Below are positions 1-5,464 of a stretch of 5,464 nucleotides of DNA, piece after piece. The notes beneath the pieces are model-generated. The model was not told where the DNA came from. It made no database searches and saw only the letters and a program-made list of their open reading frames with translations. Source of the DNA: Bacteroidota bacterium (GTDB taxonomy: Bacteria; Bacteroidota; Bacteroidia; Bacteroidales; Paludibacteraceae); assembly GCA_021804525.1 (NCBI GenBank), contig JAJZHJ010000117.1, positions 1 through 5,464 of the forward strand. Direction: 5' to 3'. Within the stretch, counting starts at the first letter, position 1; each line of letters starts with the position of its first letter. The translations under genes were made by a program, and so were the position numbers.

Positions 1-386
1 CCAATGAACCTGAGAAAATCTTATCCAATGAGCGTGGATTGCCTATCGGGTATTGGAAAGGTTCCGCGCTTTCCATGATATTAGATATGTTGGCTACTTT
101 GTTGTCTGCCGGAGACTCTACTTATAAAATCGGGTTAAAGGAATATGAAACAGGGTTGTCTCAAGTGTTTCTCTGCATTTATCCGGAGATCTTTAATGAT
201 GGAAATATGCAGGAAAAATTGCTTAATGAGATTATTGCTTATACTCATGATGTTGAACCCATGCACGCCGGGGATATGACGTATTATCCCGGAGAACGAA
301 GTTTACAAACCAGGGCAAAAAATTTGAATGAAGGAATTCCTGTAAATGACGACGTCTGGCGAAAGGTATTGGAATTATTGGGATAA
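1..386 (+). CDS. yiaK: 3-dehydro-L-gulonate 2-dehydrogenase (YiaK type), C-terminal part, cut by left edge
   Basis: The frame is open from the left edge (first full codon at 3) to TAA at 384-386, giving 127 residues of a protein that is usually about 330 long, so roughly the last 40% is present. The TTG at 39 lies inside this frame and is not a start; residues before it (NEPEKILSNERG) continue the family sequence. What identifies it is the segment LPIGYWKGSALSMILDMLAT followed by LLSAG, then GLSQVFLCIYP, then a late YPGERSLQTRAKNLNEGIPV stretch ending in VWRKVLELLG. I recall the same order in E. coli YiaK, a member of the malate/L-lactate dehydrogenase-like family (Ldh_2). YiaK reduces 2,3-diketo-L-gulonate to 3-dehydro-L-gulonate with NADH in the cytoplasm, in sugar-acid catabolism. 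The nucleotide-binding core and main catalytic residues are outside the window, so substrate is inferred from similarity only; another Ldh_2 oxidoreductase is possible. No convincing terminator follows: only a 5-bp AACAA/TTGTT hairpin at 387-399 without a T run. Confidence 0.82.
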   Translation, partial: NEPEKILSNERGLPIGYWKGSALSMILDMLATLLSAGDSTYKIGLKEYETGLSQVFLCIYPEIFNDGNMQEKLLNEIIAYTHDVEPMHAGDMTYYPGERSLQTRAKNLNEGIPVNDDVWRKVLELLG

Positions 387-468
387 AACAAGTATTGTTA
401 AAGCAGATATATATCGATGCTAATCAACACAATAGATTCGGCAGATTTGTGCATAGTCTGTTACATGG

Positions 469-479
469 CTATTAAATAG
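469..479. promoter_or_regulatory. 11-bp palindrome upstream of the regulator promoter
   Basis: CTATTAAATAG is a perfect palindrome around a central A at 474. It ends five bases before the weak -33 element of the promoter for the gene at 539. The position suits an activator or repressor site, but the sequence is low-complexity and no binding protein can be named. Confidence 0.2.
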
Positions 480-483
480 GTAT

Positions 484-514
484 TTAGAAAACACTAACTA
501 TTGTATTATCTTTG
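484..514 (+). promoter_or_regulatory. Bacteroidota-type promoter for the propeller regulator gene
   Basis: TATCTTTG at 507-514 fits the -7 consensus TAnnTTTG used by the primary sigma factor of Bacteroidota. A TTAG at 484-487 sits 19 bases upstream, where the -33 TTTG element is expected, but it is a poor match. Transcription would begin near 520, leaving a leader of about 20 bases before the ATG at 539. A possible weak ribosome binding site, AAGG, lies at 526-529, nine bases ahead of the start codon. This promoter would make the gene independent of the upstream yiaK-like gene. Confidence 0.6.
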
Positions 515-538
515 TGTTGAATTTTAAGGCCTTCAGCC

Positions 539-3427
539 ATGCTTACACACAACGTACGTCGATATTCGATTCAGCTGTTTTTGTTTTTATTTTTAGGAGT
601 TTATCTTCCTTCTTATGCTACGGATTTTGTTCCCATTGTTTCTAATTTCACCAAAAAAGAATACAAAGCAGCCAATCAAAACTGGTCTGTTGTGCAGGAT
701 GCGCATGGTTTTATGTATGTAGGAAACAATGATGGCTTGTTGCGTTACGATGGTACTTCGTGGGAGCTTTTCCGCATTCCGGGAAATAAAGTAGTTCGAT
801 CGCTTTTTATCAGTCCTGACGGGAGAATTTATGTTGGTTCTTATGAAGAATTTGGCTATTTTGAGCCTGCTGCCAACGGAAACTTATGTTACCATTCTTT
901 GTCGCAACGTCTGAAAAACTATCAGATGCAAAATGACGAGATATGGAGCATTCTTTCGGTAAATGGGAAAATTTATTTTCAGGCATTTACCTCCTATTTT
1001 GTCTTTGATGGCAAAACAGTTGCAGGTGTTCGCACGCCGATGACATTTTTGATTTTCAATGCGTATCAAAAAACTGTTTACACGCATATTGACGGCATGG
1101 GCTTTTGCAAGATGAACCCCGTCACACATCAATTTTTACCTGTTATAGCCCGTAATGCACCTAAAGACCCTGTGATTGCGATTCTTCCCTACGATGCACA
1201 TCGATCTTTGTTGGTAACCACCACTGGAGGGCTTTTCCTGCTTCACGACAATCAATGCGAGGTGTTCAAAAACGAAGCCAATGATTTGTTGATGAAAGCC
1301 CAGGCTAATCGTGCCGTGATGACAAAAGACTCTGTTTTTGTGATTGGTACCATTTTGGACGGAGCTATTGCCATTAACAAAGAAGGCAAAATTCTTTGGC
1401 AACTTAATACTTCCAATGCACTTCAAAACAATACGATACTCGGCATATATTGTGATAAAATCAATAATGTGTGGCTGGCATTAGACAAAGGAATTTCGTT
1501 GATTCATAATGGAGGGAAAGTGCATTATGTGACTACTTTTCGTCCTTCTATCGGCGCTATTTACGATGTGAACGTCGATCATTCTTCTATTTTCATTGGG
1601 ACAAATCAAGGGCTTTATTCAGGCACCATGAGTAATTTAGCCAGTAATATGAAAACACTATCAGTTCAATTGATCCCTCAAATTCGTGGTCAGGTGTGGA
1701 ATTTAGAACGATTCGATAATCAATTGTTTATTGGCAATAATGAATCAACCTATTGCATGGACGGGACTCATTTATCTTCCGTGTGTCCTGTAAAAGGCGG
1801 TTTTTGTATGAAACAGGGCCTGATTCACGGACAGGATGTGCTTGTGCAGGGAACTTATACGCAACTTTGTATTTATAAGAAAAATAGTCAGGGAAAATGG
1901 GTGTTTAGCAATGTTGTGGATCAATTTATCAATCCAGTTCGTTACCTGGAGATTGATTATCAAGGAGTCATCTGGGCTTCGCATTTGCAGCAAGGATTGT
2001 ATCGAATTGTGCTCGATCGCGATTTGAAGCATATACAATCCATTCATCTTTATCCCCACTTTGATGGGAAAGCTCCTACCAACATCACGGTGTTCAAAAT
2101 TGGCAATCGCGTGGTTTTCAACAATGGAGTGAGGTTTTATACTTTCGATGATTTGAGCAAAAAGATAATTCCTTATGATCTGTTGAACAAAGGATTGGGA
2201 ATTTTTGCCTCCGCTTACAGGGTAAGCCATTTCAAAGATGATTATTACTGGTTTATTCGCGATAATGATGTTGCTTTGGCGGAAGTGACGAACGACAAGA
2301 CGACAATTGTCGATGTGATACATTATTCTTCGTTACCGGGAGAAACCGTCGATAAGAGTCAAACTATTTTGCCTATTTCAGATAGTCAATGCTTGATTTG
2401 TTTGGAAAACGGGCTGGCACTTTATCAAATGTCAGGAGAAAAAGAAAGGAATGAAGCGACTTTTCCGCTTATTATTAAAAGTATCGATGCCACGAATATG
2501 GATAATTCGGAACATTACAACGTGGCATTTGTTGATCCAGAACCACTACCTTTCAGACTAAACTCGATTGATTTCACAGTTGCCTTCCCCAATTATGATC
2601 AGTTGGATAATGTGTATTTCCGGTATAAATTAGCAGGTTTTGATACACGGTGGTCTGATTTGAAAACGATACCTAATCAAGAATATACGCGGTTACCCTA
2701 TAATCATTATGTGTTTATGGCTGAAGCGGTCACTTCGACAGGAGAAGTAATCGATCGCGTTGAGTTTCCTTTCGAAGTGTTGCCTCCTTTTTATTTGAGC
2801 ACGCTGGCTAAATTGCTTTATGCGCTGATAATCATTGGTTTTATTTTATTCGGGATTCATAGACTGAAGCTGTTTTTACTGAAGAAAAAAGCCAAAATCG
2901 AACAAATGCACATTGAATTGCGACGTAAGGAGGTGGAAGAGCGAGAGCAGCAGATTATACGGCTTGAAAATGAGAAGTTGGAGACAGAGTTGACGCTAAA
3001 AAGCAAAGAACTTGCCAGTTCCACTATGTCAATCATCAAGAAGAACGATATTTTGATCAACATAAAAGAGGAATTGGTGAGTCAGAAGAAACAATTGGGA
3101 ATTCAATATCCCAAGAAATACTTTGAAAAGATTGTTCGTATCATCGACGAAAATCTTTCTACTGAAGATGACTGGGCAATCTTTCAAACCAATTTTGACC
3201 GCATACACGACAATTTCTTTCGTAAGTTGCACGAACGTTATCCCGAGCTCACTTCAAACGATTTACGTTTATGTGCTTATCTGCGACTTAATTTAACCTC
3301 GAAAGATATTGCCAACCTTATGAATATCTCCCTCAAAGGCGTCGAAGCCGGTCGTTCGCGCTTGCGAAAACGATTACACATTCCACCCGAAAAGAATTTG
3401 ACCGAGTTTATGATTGAAATCAAATAA
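539..3427 (+). CDS. Membrane-tethered propeller/Y_Y_Y sensor with LuxR-like HTH output (one-component regulator)
   Basis: This is a 962-residue protein of a Bacteroidota family often labelled two-component regulator propeller or triple-tyrosine-motif protein. Domains in order: basic then hydrophobic signal peptide at about 1-27, with likely cleavage after SYA; beta-propeller at about 45-665, whose first blade reads VVQDAHGFMYVGNNDGLLRY followed by DG at 51-72, and with further blades such as SPDGRIYVGSYEEFGYF; Y_Y_Y domain at about 676-750 (YFRYKLAGFDTRWSDL, ending FEVLPPFY); one membrane helix at about 756-773; a long charged coiled coil at about 778-850; LuxR-like helix-turn-helix at about 903-948 (TSKDIANLMNISLKGVE, then RSRLRKRL). 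The expected topology is periplasmic sensor and cytoplasmic DNA-binding tail. There is no histidine kinase, receiver or AraC domain, unlike hybrid two-component systems, so signalling would go directly from ligand to DNA-binding domain. Ligand and targets are unknown; in this phylum such propellers often sense glycans. The ATG is chosen because it begins the signal peptide and has a promoter just upstream. The yiaK-like neighbour hints at sugar metabolism, but only by position. Confidence 0.88.
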   Translation: MLTHNVRRYSIQLFLFLFLGVYLPSYATDFVPIVSNFTKKEYKAANQNWSVVQDAHGFMYVGNNDGLLRYDGTSWELFRIPGNKVVRSLFISPDGRIYVGSYEEFGYFEPAANGNLCYHSLSQRLKNYQMQNDEIWSILSVNGKIYFQAFTSYFVFDGKTVAGVRTPMTFLIFNAYQKTVYTHIDGMGFCKMNPVTHQFLPVIARNAPKDPVIAILPYDAHRSLLVTTTGGLFLLHDNQCEVFKNEANDLLMKAQANRAVMTKDSVFVIGTILDGAIAINKEGKILWQLNTSNALQNNTILGIYCDKINNVWLALDKGISLIHNGGKVHYVTTFRPSIGAIYDVNVDHSSIFIGTNQGLYSGTMSNLASNMKTLSVQLIPQIRGQVWNLERFDNQLFIGNNESTYCMDGTHLSSVCPVKGGFCMKQGLIHGQDVLVQGTYTQLCIYKKNSQGKWVFSNVVDQFINPVRYLEIDYQGVIWASHLQQGLYRIVLDRDLKHIQSIHLYPHFDGKAPTNITVFKIGNRVVFNNGVRFYTFDDLSKKIIPYDLLNKGLGIFASAYRVSHFKDDYYWFIRDNDVALAEVTNDKTTIVDVIHYSSLPGETVDKSQTILPISDSQCLICLENGLALYQMSGEKERNEATFPLIIKSIDATNMDNSEHYNVAFVDPEPLPFRLNSIDFTVAFPNYDQLDNVYFRYKLAGFDTRWSDLKTIPNQEYTRLPYNHYVFMAEAVTSTGEVIDRVEFPFEVLPPFYLSTLAKLLYALIIIGFILFGIHRLKLFLLKKKAKIEQMHIELRRKEVEEREQQIIRLENEKLETELTLKSKELASSTMSIIKKNDILINIKEELVSQKKQLGIQYPKKYFEKIVRIIDENLSTEDDWAIFQTNFDRIHDNFFRKLHERYPELTSNDLRLCAYLRLNLTSKDIANLMNISLKGVEAGRSRLRKRLHIPPEKNLTEFMIEIK

Positions 3428-3613
3428 CAGATAGTCAGTAAATCCCGAAGTTACGAGAAGAAAAGATTAGAAGTTAAGAAATCCCAATCTATTCTGTTTA
3501 TTATTAGATAGTACAAATGGGTATACGAATTTGACATTGATTAATCTGATCAAGATGTTGTGCAATTGGCAATGAGATTGTTGTAAATATGCTAATTCAT
3601 CGGCGAAAAAGTG
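3428..3613. other. Intergenic stretch after the regulator gene, no gene seen
   Basis: No credible ORF, tRNA or clear intrinsic terminator is visible. Two short direct repeats occur: AAATCCC at 3440-3446 and 3479-3485, and GAAGTTA at 3447-3453 and 3470-3476. A weak 5-bp hairpin, TTGAT (3537-3541) with ATCAA (3549-3553), lacks a T run. How transcription of the regulator ends is therefore not evident here. Confidence 0.5.
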
Positions 3614-3621
3614 TATCTTTG
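3614..3621 (+). promoter_or_regulatory. -7 element of the likely secA promoter
   Basis: TATCTTTG followed by C matches the Bacteroidota -7 consensus TAnnTTTG exactly and repeats the same octamer found ahead of the gene at 539. No TTTG-like -33 element stands at the expected distance (around 3591-3595 the sequence is GCTAA), so the promoter is supported by the -7 box and location only. The start of transcription would be near 3628, giving secA an untranslated leader of roughly 115 bases. Confidence 0.5.
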
Positions 3622-3634
3622 CTTTCAAAATAAA

Positions 3635-3672
3635 GATTGGCACCAAAGCAGCCAATTGTAAGTTTGACAATT
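3635..3672 (+). promoter_or_regulatory. Two overlapping, mutually exclusive hairpins in the secA leader
   Basis: Hairpin A pairs ATTGGC (3636-3641) with GCCAAT (3651-3656) around a 9-base loop, with a possible added G-U pair (3635 with 3657). Hairpin B pairs AATTGT (3654-3659) with ACAATT (3667-3672) around a 7-base loop. They share 3654-3656, so both cannot form fully at once. This arrangement is seen in leaders that switch structure, but the stems are only six pairs and mostly A-U in B, so chance pairing is quite possible. Confidence 0.3.
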
Positions 3673-3678
3673 TGTTAG

Positions 3679-3705
3679 AAGATGCATTGTTGCATTTTCT
3701 TTTTT
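3679..3705 (+). terminator. Terminator- or attenuator-like hairpin with T tract in the secA leader
   Basis: An 8-bp stem with one G-U pair, AAGATGCA (3679-3686) against TGCATTTT (3691-3698), closes a TTGT tetraloop. It is followed by C and six T residues (3700-3705). The form is that of an intrinsic terminator, but the stem is AT-rich and weak. It lies downstream of the candidate secA promoter and 39 bases before the secA start, so it would act as an attenuator of secA, or alternatively stop read-through from the regulator gene. Confidence 0.35.
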
Positions 3706-3729
3706 GCTTTTCAGATTGAAATATACTAA
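3682..3729 (+). CDS. Putative 15-residue leader ORF upstream of secA
   Basis: An ATG at 3682 opens 15 codons, [15 protein letters not shown], ending at TAA 3727-3729, 14 bases before the secA start. The product would be strongly hydrophobic with a phenylalanine-rich centre. The ORF starts inside the terminator-like hairpin and reads through the T tract, which by itself explains the Phe codons, so composition alone could produce it. No Shine-Dalgarno sequence is placed correctly: AGAAG directly abuts the ATG. It is far too short to act like SecM, whose stall requires a long nascent chain. It may be only a chance ORF. Confidence 0.15.
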   Translation: MHCCIFFFAFQIEIY

Positions 3730-3743
3730 TATCATTTTTCATC

Positions 3744-5464
3744 ATGGGATTTAATGAGTTTTTAAGTAAAATGTTTGGAGACAAATCGCAGCGTGATTTA
3801 CGTGAAATCATGCCGGTAGTTGAAAAAATCAAGGAATCATATAAGGTCATTTCAGCATTAACCAACGATGAAGTACGGTTACGTACTCAAGTCATTAAGC
3901 AAGAAATTCAAGCTTATGTTGCCGAAGAAAATGATCGAATAGCCGAATTAAAGGCTACTATTGAAGCAGAACCTCTTGAAAAGCGTGAGAAGATTTACGA
4001 CGAAATCGATAAATTGGAAAAAAGTGTACTCGAAAAATATGAAGAAGTCTTAGATAAAGTGTTGCCTGAGGCTTTTGCTATTATGAAAGATACGGCTCGC
4101 CGTTTTATGGAAAACGATGTTATTGAGGTTACAGCTAACGATATGGACCGACTTTTCGCGACGCAATTCGATTTCGTGCGTATTGAAGGCGATAAAGCGA
4201 TTTATGCTAATCAATGGCTTGCCGGCGGCAACGTCATGAAATGGGATATGGTACATTACGATGTGCAGTTAGTTGGTGGTGTGGCACTTCACAAAGGGAA
4301 AATTGCTGAAATGGGTACCGGTGAAGGGAAAACCTTAGTTGCCACGTTACCTGTTTTTCTGAATGCATTAGCCGGACGAGGGGTACACTTAGTTACGGTG
4401 AATGATTACTTAGCAAAACGTGACTCGGAATGGATGGGGCCGCTTTACATGTATCAAGGATTGACGGTGGATTGTATCGACAAACATGATCCAAACTCCG
4501 ATCCACGCCGCAATGCTTATCAAGCTGATATTACCTTCGGTACTAATAATGAATTCGGATTCGACTACTTGCGTGATAACATGGCTAATAGCCTGTTGGA
4601 CATGGTGCAACGTGAACATCATTATGCCATTGTCGATGAGGTTGACTCTGTGTTAATTGACGATGCTCGTACTCCTTTAATTATTTCCGGGCCGGTACCA
4701 AAAGGCGAAGATCAACTTTTTGAGGAGTTGCTTCCTAAAGTGGAACGCCTCTATGATGCTCAACGTGCTTTTGTAACCAAGTTACTTGCCGAATCGCGAA
4801 ATTTAATGAAGTCGAATAATGACAAGCAACGCAAAGAAGGCGCGCTGTTATTGTTCCGTGCGTATAAGGGATTGCCTAAAAACAAGGCGATTATAAAGTT
4901 TTTGAGCGAACAGGGCATCAAAGCTGAAATGCAAAAGACGGAAGCCTATTACATGCAAGACAACAACCGGGAAATGCCTGTGGTGACTGATCCGCTTTAT
5001 TTTGTCATAGATGAACGGAATAACAGTGTTGAATTGTCCGATAAGGGGATTGACTTGATTACCGGTGATTCCGATGATCCCCATTTCTTTGTATTGCCAA
5101 ACATTGGCGAGCAAACCGCGGAGCTTGAACGGATGCACCTGGCACCTGAAGAAAAGCAGTTGAAAAAAGACGAAATGATTGCCGATTATTCTGTGAAACA
5201 GGAGCGCGTTCACACGATTCATCAACTTCTGAAAGCATATACATTGTTTGAAAGGGACGACGAATATGTTGTCATCAATGGACAGGTGAAAATTGTTGAT
5301 GAACAAACAGGGCGTGTTATGGAAGGCCGACGCTATTCGGATGGGTTGCATCAGGCCATCGAAGCCAAGGAACGAGTGACAGTCGAAGCAGCTACCCAGA
5401 CCTTTGCATCGATCACATTGCAAAACTATTTCCGTATGTACCACAAATTGGCCGGTATAGATCG
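3744..5464 (+). CDS. secA: Preprotein translocase ATPase SecA, N-terminal 573 residues, cut by right edge
   Basis: SecA is the cytoplasmic motor that binds preproteins and drives them through SecYEG by ATP hydrolysis. The start [12 protein letters not shown] is the N-terminus I recall for Bacteroides-type SecA. Visible motifs: Walker A MGTGEGKT at 190-197 (Lys196, Thr197); HYDVQL at 171-176; [33 protein letters not shown] at 266-279; DEAD-type Walker B DEVD at 298-301 followed by [10 protein letters not shown]; then the preprotein cross-linking region, and [18 protein letters not shown] at 517-534 leading into the second nucleotide-binding domain. Bacteroidota SecA is about 1,100 residues, so about half is present; the rest of domain 2, the scaffold helix, wing and C-terminal tail lie outside. 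Compared with E. coli SecA there are about 88 extra residues before Walker A (E. coli Lys108 corresponds to Lys196) and about 68 extra after ISGP. No frameshift is seen. The last two full codons read Ile-Asp where the family has Met-Thr. Initiation lacks a Shine-Dalgarno sequence; upstream is an AT-rich stretch. Confidence 0.97.
   Translation, partial: MGFNEFLSKMFGDKSQRDLREIMPVVEKIKESYKVISALTNDEVRLRTQVIKQEIQAYVAEENDRIAELKATIEAEPLEKREKIYDEIDKLEKSVLEKYEEVLDKVLPEAFAIMKDTARRFMENDVIEVTANDMDRLFATQFDFVRIEGDKAIYANQWLAGGNVMKWDMVHYDVQLVGGVALHKGKIAEMGTGEGKTLVATLPVFLNALAGRGVHLVTVNDYLAKRDSEWMGPLYMYQGLTVDCIDKHDPNSDPRRNAYQADITFGTNNEFGFDYLRDNMANSLLDMVQREHHYAIVDEVDSVLIDDARTPLIISGPVPKGEDQLFEELLPKVERLYDAQRAFVTKLLAESRNLMKSNNDKQRKEGALLLFRAYKGLPKNKAIIKFLSEQGIKAEMQKTEAYYMQDNNREMPVVTDPLYFVIDERNNSVELSDKGIDLITGDSDDPHFFVLPNIGEQTAELERMHLAPEEKQLKKDEMIADYSVKQERVHTIHQLLKAYTLFERDDEYVVINGQVKIVDEQTGRVMEGRRYSDGLHQAIEAKERVTVEAATQTFASITLQNYFRMYHKLAGID

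Larger units (their letters stand above)
424..520. repeat. 9-bp perfect inverted repeat spanning the promoter region
   Basis: TCAACACAA at 424-432 is the exact reverse complement of TTGTGTTGA at 512-520, with 79 bases between the arms. The right arm overlaps the last three bases of the -7 element and runs into the expected transcription start. It could be a pair of regulator half-sites or a long-range RNA/DNA pairing, but in 150 AT-rich bases a 9-bp match may arise by chance at a level of several percent. Confidence 0.3.

Noticed and set aside
39..41. TTG as the start of the left-edge gene
   Set aside because: The frame is open further left and the residues before it continue the YiaK family sequence, so this Leu codon is internal.
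387..399. AACAA-GTA-TTGTT hairpin right after the yiaK-like stop codon as a terminator
   Set aside because: The stem is only five mostly A-T pairs with a three-base loop and no T tract follows.
1836..2027. 63-codon + strand ORF in another frame of the regulator gene
   Set aside because: It overlaps the intact 962-codon frame completely and its translation shows no recognisable feature.
1772..2323. 183-codon ORF on the minus strand inside the regulator gene
   Set aside because: It is antisense to continuous propeller sequence, with no family features in the translation and no promoter or RBS. Shorter minus-strand ORFs at 884-1132, 1136-1426, 2857-3063 and 3029-3232 were rejected on the same grounds.
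796..2758. Repeated CGATCGC motifs at about 797, 2014 and 2752 within the regulator gene
   Set aside because: Three copies of a 7-mer at irregular distances in 2.9 kb of coding sequence, each encoding ordinary residues. There is no array or spacing pattern to suggest a functional repeat.
539..3427. Hybrid two-component (HTCS) histidine kinase
   Set aside because: The propeller and Y_Y_Y part resembles HTCS proteins, but after the membrane helix there is only a coiled coil and a LuxR-like HTH; no H-box, ATPase, receiver or AraC domain is present and there is no room for them in 189 residues.
3467..3865. 132-codon ORF on the minus strand across the secA leader and start
   Set aside because: It runs antisense over the conserved SecA N-terminus, has no recognisable domain or ribosome binding site, and covers a region better explained as the secA promoter and leader.
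4848..5444. 198-codon ORF on the minus strand inside secA
   Set aside because: It is antisense to strongly conserved SecA sequence, and its His/Phe/Cys-rich translation looks like a shadow of the SecA codons.

Overview
The window reads as chromosomal DNA from a member of the Bacteroidota, most likely the order Bacteroidales and perhaps a Paludibacter- or Microbacter-like lineage. Four things point there. The SecA N-terminus and its lineage-specific insertions match Bacteroides-type SecA. The middle gene belongs to a Bacteroidota family of membrane-spanning propeller regulators. Both promoter candidates carry a TATCTTTG element fitting the Bacteroidota -7 consensus TAnnTTTG. Start codons have weak or no Shine-Dalgarno sequence. 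The exact genus is a guess made from recalled sequences, not from a search.

Layout: all three recognisable genes are on the + strand. Positions 1-386 hold the C-terminal third of a 3-dehydro-L-gulonate 2-dehydrogenase (YiaK type), cut by the left edge. A 152-base gap follows, with a good promoter candidate, a small palindrome and a 9-bp inverted repeat. Positions 539-3427 encode a complete 962-residue protein with a signal peptide, periplasmic beta-propeller, Y_Y_Y domain, one membrane helix, coiled coil and LuxR-like helix-turn-helix. It appears to be a membrane-tethered one-component transcription regulator. A 316-base gap follows (3428-3743), whose 3' part is probably the secA leader: a -7 element, short hairpins, a terminator-like hairpin with a T tract, and a 15-codon ORF. 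Positions 3744-5464 encode the first 573 residues of SecA, cut by the right edge.

The three genes do not form an obvious pathway. The YiaK-type enzyme belongs to sugar-acid catabolism, the regulator is a surface-signal sensor of unknown ligand, and SecA is the housekeeping translocation ATPase. The regulator and secA each appear to have their own promoter, so co-transcription is not needed to explain the layout. I see no mobile element, CRISPR array, tRNA or rRNA. Nothing here amounts to a clearly new system. The points most worth a second look are the architecture of the regulator, the structured secA leader, and the break in the conserved SecA sequence at the very last codons.
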